In this document: positions 1 to 10,400 of the stretch, piece after piece
Layout of the letters: the number at the start of each line of letters is the position of its first letter
How positions within the stretch are numbered: position 1 is the stretch's first letter
From: Hyphomicrobiales bacterium
GTDB lineage: Bacteria; Pseudomonadota; Alphaproteobacteria; Rhizobiales; Rhizobiaceae
Direction of reading: 5' to 3'
Length of the DNA stretch: 64,000 nucleotides
Assembly: GCA_900468285.1 (NCBI GenBank)
Contig: UBTF01000010.1
Span: forward strand, 1-64,000
The notes under the pieces: model-generated
What the model saw: the letters and a program-made list of their open reading frames with translations, nothing else
What the model was told of the DNA's origin: nothing
Databases searched by the model: none
Translations under genes and position numbers: made by a program

Positions 1-18
1 ATCCTGCCCCCGCAACCA
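1..18 (+). other. attL: 3' end of tRNA-fMet
   Basis: The first 18 bases, ending in the CCA at 16-18, are identical to the last 18 bases of the tRNA-fMet fragment at 33914-33931. Tyrosine integrases commonly recombine in tRNA 3' ends and duplicate them. The intact tRNA should lie just left of the window, which I cannot see. The repeat probably extends leftwards out of the window. Island DNA begins at about position 19. Confidence 0.85.
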
Positions 19-373
19 AATAAGTGTTTGATAATGCTTATGGTTACAGACCGTGGCAATTTTGGTTCCCCATGCGAATTGGGAACCAAATTCCCTAGAA
101 AAGCCTGTTACAGCGCCAAATCTCCCGAAAAAATCCCGAACAAAATTCTTTGATTTATGTCGACATATCGCTCATCTTCGCCAACTTTGGGGCTATTGCG
201 CCGATAGTCGGCCTAATGATGTCGTCAAGTTGCTCTACAGATGAGGGAGGCAAAATGTGCGGGATACAGGGGATCGGCACCTTGTACCGTTCAGTAGCCT
301 TCGTTGGAGAAAAACGTGCCAACTCTTTGATGGCTGTCTTCACTTCTTAGCTACCTATAGGTAGACCGCGCAC
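19..373. other. Island left end, no convincing gene
   Basis: No well supported gene. Bases 1-160 resemble 10965-11125, a second, decayed left end. A perfect 10-bp inverted repeat, TTTGGTTCCC / GGGAACCAAA, lies at 61-70 and 81-90 and could be a recombinase arm site or a hairpin. A minus-strand reading frame of about 62 codons from a GTG at 343 down to 155 is open, but it has no clear ribosome binding site and I do not recognise it. Confidence 0.5.
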
Positions 374-2431
374 TCATTTTTTCGGGGTTCGGGCTGGAGA
401 AAGTATGTCAATCGATGATTGTGCCCGCAGCCGTTCGGCCCCAGATACGTCGCGAAAAACCGGAACTGCAATAGTTGCATGGTTGTGGGCTAGCGTCGGG
501 AGGGGTGATCTATCCCAAACGTATCTGCTAGATATCCGAGTTAGAACATAAGGCGAGGAAGCTTCCTTGGCAAAATTTACTGCAGCGCTTCTCTCGTTCG
601 CGTAGTAGCTTCTGCTTTGATTTACAGCTCTGCTACTACCAAACTGGATTGCCCTGCCGGTCACGATATCATCTCCGCTAAGATACATTTTGAGAAACTC
701 AGCCTCGACTATAAGCACATTTTCCACCCGAGTCGAAAAGCCGTAGTTTTGGGCAGTGACGACGAGGGGAACATATTCCAAAGCTTTGGCATCTTCTTCA
801 GAGATACCAAGAGCTTTGGCGACAACATTAGGCTTTGCTCTGAGTGCGTCAGCTTTGCGTTTTGCTTGCTTCGCTGCCGATTCCAGTTTTGCATCATATC
901 TAGTTCTTTCAGCAGGGTCGGTTGGCATAAGGAAAAATTTTACTTCGCCAACGATGCAAAGACCTCCAAAAGTAACTAGTAGATCAATTTCTTCGCCGAA
1001 GTTCTTAGAACGTTTTATGCCATGCGGCGCAGCCGAAGCGGTTTTAAATTTCTTATTTCCATCAATTTCTTGTTTTAGACGCGAGCGATAAAGCGCTTCA
1101 TAATGAAGGCCTCTGGTAGTCACGGGGTTAGTGTCGTCAATACCGCCCTTTTCTAGCCAAGCCTCTACTTTTCGAACAGGATTGCTGGTTTGCAAGGCGG
1201 GCAATGGAAGTACGTACTCGTCGCGATTCGGCACTTTTACTAGTGGAGCGGACCAAAGCCCTCGATTCCCTTTTTCGTTGGTGGAACCCATTTTAGACCT
1301 GAATGTGAGAAAATCGATTATCGCAACGGCGAGACCTTGTTTCAGTAAAAGTCCTTGTTCCAGCGCGTCTATCAAAACACTTGTAGGTACTGCGAGCGCG
1401 AGTTCTTCAGCATGGACGGGGGAAAGCAGCTCTGGAAGCCGCACGCTTTTCGACAACAGTTGCGCAACGTCCAGAATTAGATGCCACGCCAACAACAATA
1501 TCGACGCTGTGACACCCGGCAGGTTGGGCATAACTGTATCGAGGAAATCGTTCAAGAACGAACCTTCAAGAGCACTTCTCTCTAAAGTATAGTGTGGTGG
1601 CCTAGACGAAAGGTATGAGGGAGATGATACCTTTAACTTCACTGTGTTGCCGCTGCGCTTAGCAGATGTTACACCTAGAGTTCGAGCACGCTTTCTACGT
1701 TGGCTCACTGATAGTTTCGGCCAAACAGAAACGTCGATATAGGGGTAGTTCATAAGATTTGACTGTTGGCGCTGAAGCCATGTCTGATTGAGTATCACGT
1801 CCGTTCGACTGCTAGGCTCCCAACGGAATGTCCCATCTCGTTCCTCGTCAACAAACCAACCCTCATGTCTAGCCTGGTTCCAAAGCGTATTCATCGACTT
1901 CTTAAAACTGTAAAAGCGACCGGCAGTAACTGCGTAGCCAGATAGCTCCACAGGAGGTGGGTTAACCCCCGGTGCACTGAGAGCGTCGAAAAGCCAGTTC
2001 TCTGTGAGGTCAGTTGAGCTTTCGGTTAAATCCTCGACGGTGAAGTGTTGGCCGGTTTCTGAAGAAATTCGGACGCCTGACATTGCATCGGCGGACACAA
2101 AAGGTTCGTCCGCTGCTCTTTCTCTCAGGGCTTTCGAATTTAGCTCAACTGCAGTCCTGTACTCGCGGTTTAGCGCTGCTACGGCCACAATTGTAGCCCA
2201 TTCCGCACTGAGGGGGCCGAAAGCGGGAGAAGGGAATTTTTTCCGGGCTTCTTCGGCCTCCGAAGCAATCCACTTTGCCGCTTCATAAAGCCTGAAATCG
2301 TTAAGGGTTGGGATAGTGCTCCTATACGCATCATCCCACTCTTGCTGGCTATATGCCGCAGTCGAGGGAGCTTTTAAGCCTGTGACGGCCTTTTGAAACG
2401 GCGTTTTGCTGCTGGACATGACGATCTGCAT
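374..2431 (-). CDS. PD-(D/E)XK nuclease-like protein (putative defense effector)
   Basis: A 685-residue protein of no family I can name. Near residues 480-500 it carries a strand-loop-strand pattern, EEIDLLV then GEVKFF, which fits the PD-(D/E)XK nuclease core: D483, E496, K498. A following basic/alanine-rich helix (about 505-535) is also common in this fold. The N-terminal 400 residues have no recognisable motif; hydrophobic stretches near 305-330 and 345-375 look like buried helices rather than membrane spans. The start could be M1 or M5. It is the last minus-strand gene at the left end of the island, separated by about 700 bp from the RT-SLATT pair, so it may act alone. Nuclease activity is inferred from the motif only. 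Confidence 0.6.
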   Translation of the reverse strand: MQIVMSSSKTPFQKAVTGLKAPSTAAYSQQEWDDAYRSTIPTLNDFRLYEAAKWIASEAEEARKKFPSPAFGPLSAEWATIVAVAALNREYRTAVELNSKALRERAADEPFVSADAMSGVRISSETGQHFTVEDLTESSTDLTENWLFDALSAPGVNPPPVELSGYAVTAGRFYSFKKSMNTLWNQARHEGWFVDEERDGTFRWEPSSRTDVILNQTWLQRQQSNLMNYPYIDVSVWPKLSVSQRRKRARTLGVTSAKRSGNTVKLKVSSPSYLSSRPPHYTLERSALEGSFLNDFLDTVMPNLPGVTASILLLAWHLILDVAQLLSKSVRLPELLSPVHAEELALAVPTSVLIDALEQGLLLKQGLAVAIIDFLTFRSKMGSTNEKGNRGLWSAPLVKVPNRDEYVLPLPALQTSNPVRKVEAWLEKGGIDDTNPVTTRGLHYEALYRSRLKQEIDGNKKFKTASAAPHGIKRSKNFGEEIDLLVTFGGLCIVGEVKFFLMPTDPAERTRYDAKLESAAKQAKRKADALRAKPNVVAKALGISEEDAKALEYVPLVVTAQNYGFSTRVENVLIVEAEFLKMYLSGDDIVTGRAIQFGSSRAVNQSRSYYANERSAAVNFAKEASSPYVLTRISSRYVWDRSPLPTLAHNHATIAVPVFRDVSGAERLRAQSSIDILSPARTPKK

Positions 2432-3141
2432 AATCTCAAGTTGGAATAATGGAGCGACTGTATTCTCGCCTGACTAGATGCTGTGCGGCAAGAAGATTGA
2501 AGGTCAGACCTTAAATGAAAATTCCTACTCTTCACTTTTGGCGTGTCGATGTGAAGGACCGATATTTATCCCGAGCCTCACCGACCGCTGGTCTGACTTC
2601 GAGCACTTCAACGTGACCTAGTGTATCTCTCACACTCTAGGTCTCTCCCTCGGCTAGCGTCTAACACGCCGTGGCCAGCCGCTTTTCTGTAAATGCGCGA
2701 TGGACGCGCTGCCACTTTGAGCGAATACGTGGCTGATTAAATGAACTGACGTATTTTGATGCTTGGTCGATCACATGTCGCCGATCCACCCTTGTTCGCG
2801 GGCACAACAAGTTAGAACCATTCATTCCGTTTCGCTGCACGAAAGGCCAACCAAACCGTTCCAATCAATGCGATTACGGCTTTTTTGGAACATTAGAGGG
2901 AGACGGCGCGGAAGGTGGTTTAACCGCTGGCATAGGAACCCGAAGTGTGGTTCCTGGAAGTACGGCACCCTTTTCTACGAGTTGCGGCGTAGATTGCCTG
3001 GGATAGGTGGGCTTGGACAACTTGCTTCCTCTCAAGGTCTATTTCTTTGGGGAGGGTGGCGCTGGAGGTTTGACTGGCGGCATTGGTACCTTCAAGGTTG
3101 AAGAAGGCAGGCCTCGGCCTTCATTTACAACTCCTGTGCGG
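2432..3141. other. Intergenic region with decayed proline-rich coding tail
   Basis: No complete gene. On the minus strand, a frame shifted from the SLATT-like gene continues past its stop. It encodes two similar proline-rich stretches: one ending in VKPPAPPSPKK at a TAG (3039-3041), and one reading LPGTTLRVPMPAVKPPSAPSP and ending at a TAA (2874-2876). The same motif, LPxxTL(K/R)VPMPxVKPP, occurs in both. This looks like a lost or frameshifted C-terminal tail. Nothing is recognised between 2432 and 2870. Confidence 0.45.
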
Positions 3142-3675
3142 CTAGGTGGCGTCGGTCGTGGCGGTGGCTGCTTCATCATCTCTCTCCGTAAAGCTATCAA
3201 GGTATGCTTTTGCTTGAACGTCTGCAAGGGAGACCATCTTAGCCTTTTCCGGCGCAACAACACCTTTGAGATGTTTCTGGGTGACGGTAATTTTTCGTTG
3301 CTTTAACGAACTCGCAAGATTGATGATTTCGTCCTCCGAGAGTGTCCCCCGAGAAACTTCAAACCAACCCCTCTCCGCCTCCAGAGCCAGTGATTCCAGC
3401 TCAGGGTAAAGACCATGCAGAGCTTTTAGTCTTGCGCCAAACGGAAGATGGTTTTTCACCGCGCCGTATACCTGCGACAGGGCGATTATGATCGCCCAAA
3501 CGAACGCAATGTGTTGCCACAGAGCCCATCCAGCGATAGCGCCACTCGCAGAAACTGCTGAAAAAATGCTCAGACATCGTTCGATGTGATCCAACTTCTC
3601 CTGCAGCAAACCTATATAAATCTGATCACGCTTTAAGGTGCTGAAGGTCTCCCAATAGTACCGTTGTGTGTTCAT
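3142..3675 (-). CDS. SLATT-like two-TM effector paired with reverse transcriptase
   Basis: Small membrane protein of about 177 residues. Two hydrophobic helices, ASGAIAGWALW and FVWAIIIALSQVYGAV (about residues 40-75), are followed by a long charged helical region, the layout of SLATT 2TM domains. Burroughs and co-workers describe SLATT proteins as predicted pore-forming effectors in conflict systems; some subfamilies occur beside reverse transcriptases. I chose the ATG at 3675 because AGGTGA lies 8 bases upstream; an in-frame ATG at 3702 has no such site. It follows the RT gene on the same strand by about 95 bases, so the two are probably cotranscribed. The C-terminus ends abruptly at a TAG (3142-3144), while a proline-rich continuation sits in another frame, suggesting a frameshift. 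The SLATT call rests on topology and neighbourhood. Confidence 0.6.
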   Translation of the reverse strand: MNTQRYYWETFSTLKRDQIYIGLLQEKLDHIERCLSIFSAVSASGAIAGWALWQHIAFVWAIIIALSQVYGAVKNHLPFGARLKALHGLYPELESLALEAERGWFEVSRGTLSEDEIINLASSLKQRKITVTQKHLKGVVAPEKAKMVSLADVQAKAYLDSFTERDDEAATATTDAT

Positions 3676-3770
3676 GGGAGTTTCACCTGCTGGGCATGAC
3701 ATAATTCATTGGCACGCCGCGTTTCGCTTGCGAATTCGGGTCTATGAAAGGCTGGTTTCATGGCTTTCAT

Positions 3771-5381
3771 CTACAGCGACGTGCACACGGGTTCATGTTC
3801 TTTTGAAAGCAGTTCTTGCAATGTTCCGTGGTTGTCCTTTAGCCATGACAAATAGGTCGCCGTAAATGGTCCGGACAACTGACCTGTCGCGACTGCCAAC
3901 CAGTTTCTATACTCATCAAATGGCAAGCACATTGCTGCCATCAGCGCGGCAGGCTTGTCCCATTCGCTTAATGAACCCAGTTGCGTTTTCAGCGCCCTGA
4001 AGTAAGCGCGGTCGTTCGCCAAACCACGTATAAAAAAGTGTGATCTGCGCTCAATTACGCTTCGATTGAAATCGTAGGTTTGCCAGTCGGATAAAGCGAC
4101 TTTCAAGGTGCCATCGACAAAAAGGTTCAGCAACCAAGACCTGACGTATGCGAGGTCCGAATAGGGCGACATACGCAGCAGATTGATCACCCTTGACTTA
4201 ACTTGGCTCGCTTGAAAGCCGTCCTGCTTCGATGCAGCACTGACGACCAGACAAAATTCGCGAGGGACATAGTAGAGCAAATCGGCGTGCTTATCTAGCA
4301 GGTGCATCGTGTCGATTTCGGGCAGGAAGCGAAGTGCCCTGAGGATCGCCTTAAAAACAGATAAATCCGCTCCCCGCTTGTCGCCTAATTCGTCTAACCT
4401 GTCTTGGAGGAAAGCCGCAGAAATGAATGGGTTGGCGATTGTATCTTCATCACACGCGTCATCGTCGTCGCCATAACTTAAGGTGATGAACGCTTGCACC
4501 TTTTCCATTTCCGCGTCGGTGAACACATCCTGCAATCGTTGTTTTGACGCCTTCTCCATTTCCTTGACTGTCGTCATCTTCGTTTTTGAGACATTGAGCG
4601 ACAGACCCTCTGTGACCATGAGATGCTCTGCAAGCCGACACAAAATCGCGTGAGCTTCTACGCCTGAGGGCACTGCTATACGAAAGTCGTCAACATACCT
4701 GGTGAATTTAATCCCCATGTTCCTGAGAAGTATGTCCGTGTCATTCAATAGGCACTCCGCCAGCAGACGTGACGCAGTGCTGCCGACCGGCAACCCATAT
4801 GACTGCCTTGCTCGTGTGGTCTTGATTATTTTCTTTATCAAATCGGACGGCCCTTTGGGGCACTCTGCGTCCTGCAGGACGTTCTCAATCCTATGAAAGT
4901 AAATCCGTTGATAGAAATCGGAGATATCGGTTGCGATTGCCGGACGATCTTCAGCAAATGGATTGTCGAGGCTTCCAAATCCTGCAAGATGGGCCAACCA
5001 CTGATGATAACCTCGACCGGCCTCGAAAATTCTAACGGAATCACCTTCGATAAATCGATAGGCGAACGCTTCATTTGCGTCTTTTGAGATACGGCTGGCC
5101 TCAAGGTTTGGGGCGCAGTCTAACAGGGCCGCCAGATAGATAACGCTATCGGAAGCGGTCAACTGATGTGCGATGCGGAAGCCTAGCCAAGACTTTGGGG
5201 TAAGTGTTTCAACCGCGCCAACGGGCGTATATTGCCCAATATTAATCTGTGCGCAGTCTTTCGCTATGGTGCCGGGACGCTCTGTAAAACACCGCATTTC
5301 TGGCAGTCTTGGAAAAAGATCGGTGTCACCAAAGGATGCTAAATGATCTATCGACCTCCTTACACTCGCCTCGGAAATCAT
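3771..5381 (-). CDS. UG/Abi-type defense reverse transcriptase
   Basis: A 536-residue RNA-directed DNA polymerase. Visible RT motifs are motif A ATDISDFYQRIYFHR (D152), motif B YGLPVGSTASRL (196-205) and motif C RYVDDFRI (YVDD at 229-232), so the catalytic aspartates are intact. No maturase or HNH domain is seen; the C-terminal 250 residues look helical, as in AbiA/AbiK/DRT-class enzymes. GAGG lies a few bases before the ATG at 5381. The gene is followed by a SLATT-like membrane protein and preceded by about 580 bp of apparently noncoding DNA that could hold an RNA template. Known families of this type synthesise DNA during phage infection and trigger abortive responses; which UG class this is cannot be told by eye. 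Confidence 0.85.
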   Translation of the reverse strand: MISEASVRRSIDHLASFGDTDLFPRLPEMRCFTERPGTIAKDCAQINIGQYTPVGAVETLTPKSWLGFRIAHQLTASDSVIYLAALLDCAPNLEASRISKDANEAFAYRFIEGDSVRIFEAGRGYHQWLAHLAGFGSLDNPFAEDRPAIATDISDFYQRIYFHRIENVLQDAECPKGPSDLIKKIIKTTRARQSYGLPVGSTASRLLAECLLNDTDILLRNMGIKFTRYVDDFRIAVPSGVEAHAILCRLAEHLMVTEGLSLNVSKTKMTTVKEMEKASKQRLQDVFTDAEMEKVQAFITLSYGDDDDACDEDTIANPFISAAFLQDRLDELGDKRGADLSVFKAILRALRFLPEIDTMHLLDKHADLLYYVPREFCLVVSAASKQDGFQASQVKSRVINLLRMSPYSDLAYVRSWLLNLFVDGTLKVALSDWQTYDFNRSVIERRSHFFIRGLANDRAYFRALKTQLGSLSEWDKPAALMAAMCLPFDEYRNWLAVATGQLSGPFTATYLSWLKDNHGTLQELLSKEHEPVCTSL

Positions 5382-5959
5382 GCTGTCCTCAAGTCTCGCA
5401 CAAGAGCGTACGATGGTAGTTTCAGAAATTATAATCTTTAAGTTGAAGCATTAGCGGTAAAATAATCATGTGTCTAAAAAATTCGGGACTTATTGAACTG
5501 ATAGACCAAGACTCAAACGCTTTGAAATATTCGCCCGCGTTCTGGCGAAGCTTAAGCACTTACGACCGACAGCAAATTTTCACTTTCAAAGCTAAAGATA
5601 CTTCTTTTATTGAGCATCTTCGCGAACTTCGCCGCCTTCAAATTAGGACGCTTTAAGATAGTGTTTCCAAAAAACACCGCTACATACCAAGGCGCGGTCC
5701 ACATCAGTATAATTGAGTGCGCCAACTACAGCGTCGCTAAAACGATTGATGGTGAGTTCTTTGCGAAGAAATACTGCGATCCGGTTCATGCTGCCCCCCC
5801 CACTTCTACAACCATGTGTATCCTCGGGGCGTTTCTATCTTTGAATAGAAAACACTTTTCGCGTGTACTGTTTCAGCCTTGCGGCATTTATTTGATCAGG
5901 ATGTTTCGGATGTGAGGGTAGATCAATGGTACTTTCAAATTATACGCTTTAATATTTGA
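5382..5959. other. Intergenic region upstream of the reverse transcriptase
   Basis: About 580 bp without a supported gene. Short open frames exist on the + strand (5468-5656, 5610-5915), but they lack ribosome sites and recognisable content. The region presumably carries the promoter of the RT-SLATT operon on the minus strand and may encode a noncoding RNA, as in several retron and DRT systems. Confidence 0.4.
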
Positions 5960-7027
5960 TCATCCGTAAATCGACGCCTGTCGAATTCGATCAACGACTG
6001 TTTTTGCCAAGTCCGCTCCGCGAACAGCCTCCATATACGATGGACGGCCCATTGAAACAGATTTTACTCTTTGGAAAAGGGTCACGAAGTGATCTCGGCT
6101 GTGAAGATTGACAAGATTGATGTCCAGCGCGAATGGCCCATGAATTCCTTCTTTTTTAAAAAAGTTCTCGATGTTCGTAAAATGGTGGCTGATCTCCACC
6201 AACATCTCGATGAAATCGACACGACCCTCGCCTTGTTTGAATGGGATTGGATGACAGAAGATCGAATGAACATACCAGTCGTCACCGACAAAGAAGCGGG
6301 AAATCATGTGGCCGTTCAAGTCAATTGCACGAACTTCGTGTCCACCGGTCACTCGCTCAAATGCCTCATAGGAGCCATGCGGAGGAGAAAACCCCTTGCG
6401 TTCAAGTGCACCCTTTCTCGCCTCAAATGGCGGGAAATCGTGGATCAGGTGCGCAAAGGGAAGGATCGAAATATGCATCATTGGGCAGTCAAGCGTTAGA
6501 ATGCCCTCTTCGCTTATCTCGTCGAGGTGCCTTTTTGACCGAGCCGCCAACCCATCCATTAATTTGGAGCGGGTTTCGTAAAGTGCCTTCACTTCGCCAG
6601 GAAGTAACCCTTCGTTCTTTCGACCTCGACGCTGGAGGTAGCGTGAATTCATCATATTGGTATAAGGCTTGTTATTGTTGCGCCCCAAGTCGATGTATAC
6701 AACCGAACCACCCTCTACGGGGATTGCGTTGACAGTCAGGTCAGAGGGTTTTGCTGCGATGTTGCTTTTGATCGCATCTTGCAAACGAAGGCAGAAGCTG
6801 TCGACATCACCGGTAACGGGACATAAGCTAACCGTCGAGGTCTTACGGTCCTCATCGATGCCGATCAAGATATGGCCGCCATCCGCATTCAGGAATGCCA
6901 CCACGTCATCGACTATAGAGACTTTGGATGCTTTGTCTTCAAGATCGACCTTACGCTTGAAATCAAGTTTTTGACCCTCAGTGATCCGACCGGTGAGGAT
7001 GGCGTCGATGTCAGGTAGATCGGTCAT
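5960..7027 (-). CDS. Schlafen AlbA_2 domain ATP-binding protein
   Basis: A 355-residue protein. The N-terminal 130 residues match the AlbA_2 (Schlafen/AAA_4) pattern: TEGQKLDFKRKV at about 16-27, then DDVVAFLNADGGHILIGIDE at about 40-59, then the YLQRRGRKN stretch typical of the domain end. The C-terminal half is not recognised. AlbA_2 proteins bind or cleave nucleic acid and are frequent in defense islands. GGACG precedes the ATG at 7027. The gene is flanked by gaps of about 400 bp downstream of the caspase-helicase and 580 bp before the RT, so it is probably its own unit, although all four genes run on the minus strand. Confidence 0.8.
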   Translation of the reverse strand: MTDLPDIDAILTGRITEGQKLDFKRKVDLEDKASKVSIVDDVVAFLNADGGHILIGIDEDRKTSTVSLCPVTGDVDSFCLRLQDAIKSNIAAKPSDLTVNAIPVEGGSVVYIDLGRNNNKPYTNMMNSRYLQRRGRKNEGLLPGEVKALYETRSKLMDGLAARSKRHLDEISEEGILTLDCPMMHISILPFAHLIHDFPPFEARKGALERKGFSPPHGSYEAFERVTGGHEVRAIDLNGHMISRFFVGDDWYVHSIFCHPIPFKQGEGRVDFIEMLVEISHHFTNIENFFKKEGIHGPFALDINLVNLHSRDHFVTLFQRVKSVSMGRPSYMEAVRGADLAKTVVDRIRQASIYG

Positions 7028-7430
7028 TTTTCGTCCTTAGCTAGCCAGCTGTCGCGGTCATCTTGCCCATTGAGGATGGCGGGTCAATCGAGTCTCTTAC
7101 TATGACAATCATTTCAGCAGTCGAACAAAACCGCCGCTCATCGAGAAGCCGAGATGATAAGGTTCGTGCAGACTAAAAACGTCCAAGTTACGTGCCTTGG
7201 ATGTGGTCGCATAAAATCAAGGTCTCGATCTTTGGTTCAACAGGTCAAATGCTGGAGTTACTGCCTTCTGGAATTCACGCGCCAGTCTTGACTTAGAATT
7301 TTGGTGTTTTTTGCCCGATCCAAATTGGTCAGCGTTTGATATAGATTTTCCCGGGCCAAATGTTGGCCTGAACGGGGAGCCAAGAGAACATGGCAAACGT
7401 TGGTCATAATGTTAGGGAGGGGAACACCAG
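7028..7430. other. Intergenic region
   Basis: About 400 bp between the caspase-helicase stop and the AlbA_2 start. It should hold the AlbA_2 promoter. I see no gene, no clear terminator and no strong repeats. Confidence 0.4.
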
Positions 7431-10400
7431 CTACGAAACTTCATGTTCACCTCTCATCAACATTGCGCTGTGTTTCCCGATTAAATCAACTAGTCTTTCA
7501 AGCGAAATGGCATCGACATCGTGAGCGCTTCTGCATCCGTTATGGTAAAGTGCCAGATACTGGCCGCGCGATAATGCGCCGACGTTACGTAGAGAGAGCG
7601 CGTCGGCGGGAAGCCCAAATTCAAGGCGTTCCAACATTTCCGCCAACTGCGTGAGCAGCTCCGGTTGCTCGGGGAACATCGCCGCGAAAATTTGGTGTGC
7701 GGATCGAAGGTGGAATCGCGTGGCATCGGTAACTCGAATGATGTCGCCATAGCTTACATTCCCTTGAAACGGCGTGTAGCTGTAGCGACGTTCAATTTCT
7801 TCGACCTCAATGCCCTCAAGCCAATCGAACACAATGGAAGCTCGTTTGCAGCGTTGCCAAAAATTCAATTCGTCCCCCACGAACCGTTGAAGCGAACGCA
7901 TTACGTCAACGCCAAAGCGGTGCGCTGCCTCAGAAGCTCGAACACTTTCGCCTCGACCCTTTTTGAATACCGATATGTAAGTTGAATCCATTTCGTCGAG
8001 CACTTGGATCAATGCCAGAACGGACAAAGCGCCAGCTGATTTATCAAAGCTTTTTAGAATATCAACGAGCCGAAGACACGAATCAAACGAAAGGGAAGAG
8101 GCCCCGCACGCTCGACCAAGGAGAGTTAGGTGGACAAGGTCACCCTGTATTTCGGCTAGCCCCAAATCTAGCATTCGCTGGACTAAAACGGAAACCTCTA
8201 AACTGACATGTGAAACCCAATCGGGATTTGTACGAGATGCGGTGTAACCCCCGAATGTGTTCACGAGTAGCTGTGGAATTTCCTCTACACGGACACCGCG
8301 AACCTGACTAAGCAGACGGACCGTCCAAGTGGCAAGATTTTTGTGTTCGAATGATGATCGGACGTCCTCGGGCGTCCCGAGAACATACTTCTGGAATAAT
8401 TGGGCCCGTTCAATTGGAGTATCGGCTAGGATGATTGCCTTGCCGATCTCATTCCAACCAAGTCGACCCGCGCGACCCGCCATATTCTTGTACTCTGCGA
8501 CCGTGAATGGCCGTCCATCCTCGCCAACAAAGTTGTTCTCGGCGAGAATAACCGTCGACGCAGGTGTGTTTATTCCTGCCGCCAAGGTCGTAGTCGCAGC
8601 AAGTGCATGAATACCACCTTCTCGGTCCCGATACCCCCGCTCAACCGCCTGCCTTTCATCACGGAGGAGATTCGTGTTGTGGAAGGCAGTTCCGCCTTCC
8701 AAGCACCGTCGAAGGCGATGAGACGACGATGTTAAATCTTGGCTCGGAAGACTGTCCAAAACATTCGTGGCCGGTGGCAGTCCGAGTTCCTTCGCCAGGT
8801 ATTCGGCGCACCCCTCTGCAGGACCGCGAACATTGCGGAAAATCAATATCTTCTCACCTTTGTCGACTAGCTTCTTTGCAAGTGGAACGATCAGGTCTTG
8901 GGCGCTAGGCTTGTCCCTACGTATCCGAATCTCGGTGGCGTCAAGCAGTTGTTCTTTCCGTGAAACGCCGTCTAACCCAACATGTTGGAACGAGCCATGG
9001 CGATCTAATACACCCTCGATAAGGGGAACCGGCCGAACGTCTGTACGCAAAAGCGGCAGGTTTAACCATTGATTGAAACCATTCAATTTGCCGATGACAG
9101 CAGACAGGATCAACAGTTGTGGATTGATGCCAACGTCTTGACTACGCAGAAGCATTGCTAAGATCAGCTCGACGGTTATGCCGCGATTAGGATCAGTTAT
9201 AAATTGACCTTCATCGAGGACCAACAGCCCCAACTGCGACAGGACTCTAGGCGAGCCAAGCGCGATATTCAAAAACATTTCGTATGTGAAGAATGCGATG
9301 TCGTATCGGCCTGATAATACAGGCCCAACACCGTCTGACGCATCGCCGCTGCAACGGGCAATTCTTAAACCCGCAGCACCGTAATTCGCAGAGAAGTCCT
9401 CGTATTTTTCGTTCACGAGAGCGCGATACGGCAGCAGAAAGACAGCTTTCTTTCCCGATGCAACTGCGTGCACGCTTGCCATTTCACCGATAAGCGTCTT
9501 GCCCGAGCTTGTTGGCGCTACGACCAGAAGCGATTTCCCTGCCAGTACGCCGTGCTCGTTTGCCGCCTTCAACTGAAGCGGGTTCAGGCCGTCTGGGAAA
9601 GCTACCTTCCATTTTTCGACCACCGCAGCAGGAAACCCAAATTCCTCAAACTCCGCGAAGTCTCCGCTAACCCTCGAAATTTCGCTCTCCGGGAAAACGG
9701 CTAGGAAGTTTTCACCGCGCTCAAATTTCGGAAACATCAAGCCGCCCGCGATATGGCCGAGAAACTCTGGCGTCTGCGTACGTCCCATTTGTTGGGCGGC
9801 CACACGGGCTGCAGTGACGATTGTCCCGGCGATTTCCGGAAATGATATGGACTGTAGATCGGGATTTGTCAGCGATTGCAGAATTGAATGAGTGAGCACA
9901 CCATGCCCGGAGCCTGGCTGTTCCCAAGCGGATTCCGAAGGTCCGCATGCTGTGAGTAAGACCCGACCTTCACCAAATATTCCTTCGAATGGCGAGAATG
10001 AACGCGGATTGCCGTCGGTCTCAAGTACACGCGCTGGCGCTTGTCCGCTGAAGCAGCAATCGAGGATGCACAGAACCACCCTCGCTTTGCTGCTCGAAAA
10101 TGCATCGGCAAGCTCTGACATCGGCAAAGTTGTTCCGTCCAAGTCATCCAACCGGGTGTCGTTGAACACGAGACGACCGTTAGCCGATCCATGACCTGCA
10201 AACGAGAGAATGATGACGTCGTCGGCCTGAGCTGCGGCGAGCGCATCAAAAACAGCTTTGCGAGAACTTTCCAGCGTTGCCGAAGCGTCTAGCAGCAAAC
10301 GTGATTCCAGGTCGGGCAAATTGTCGGAGAAGAGCGCCCATAACGCACGAGCGTCGTCACAGGCACCGGAGAGTTCGCCGATACCACCGTCGGCGTGCCT

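Noticed and set aside
5468..5915. Two overlapping + strand frames upstream of the RT
   Set aside because: No ribosome sites, no motifs, opposite strand to the operon; more likely noncoding leader DNA.
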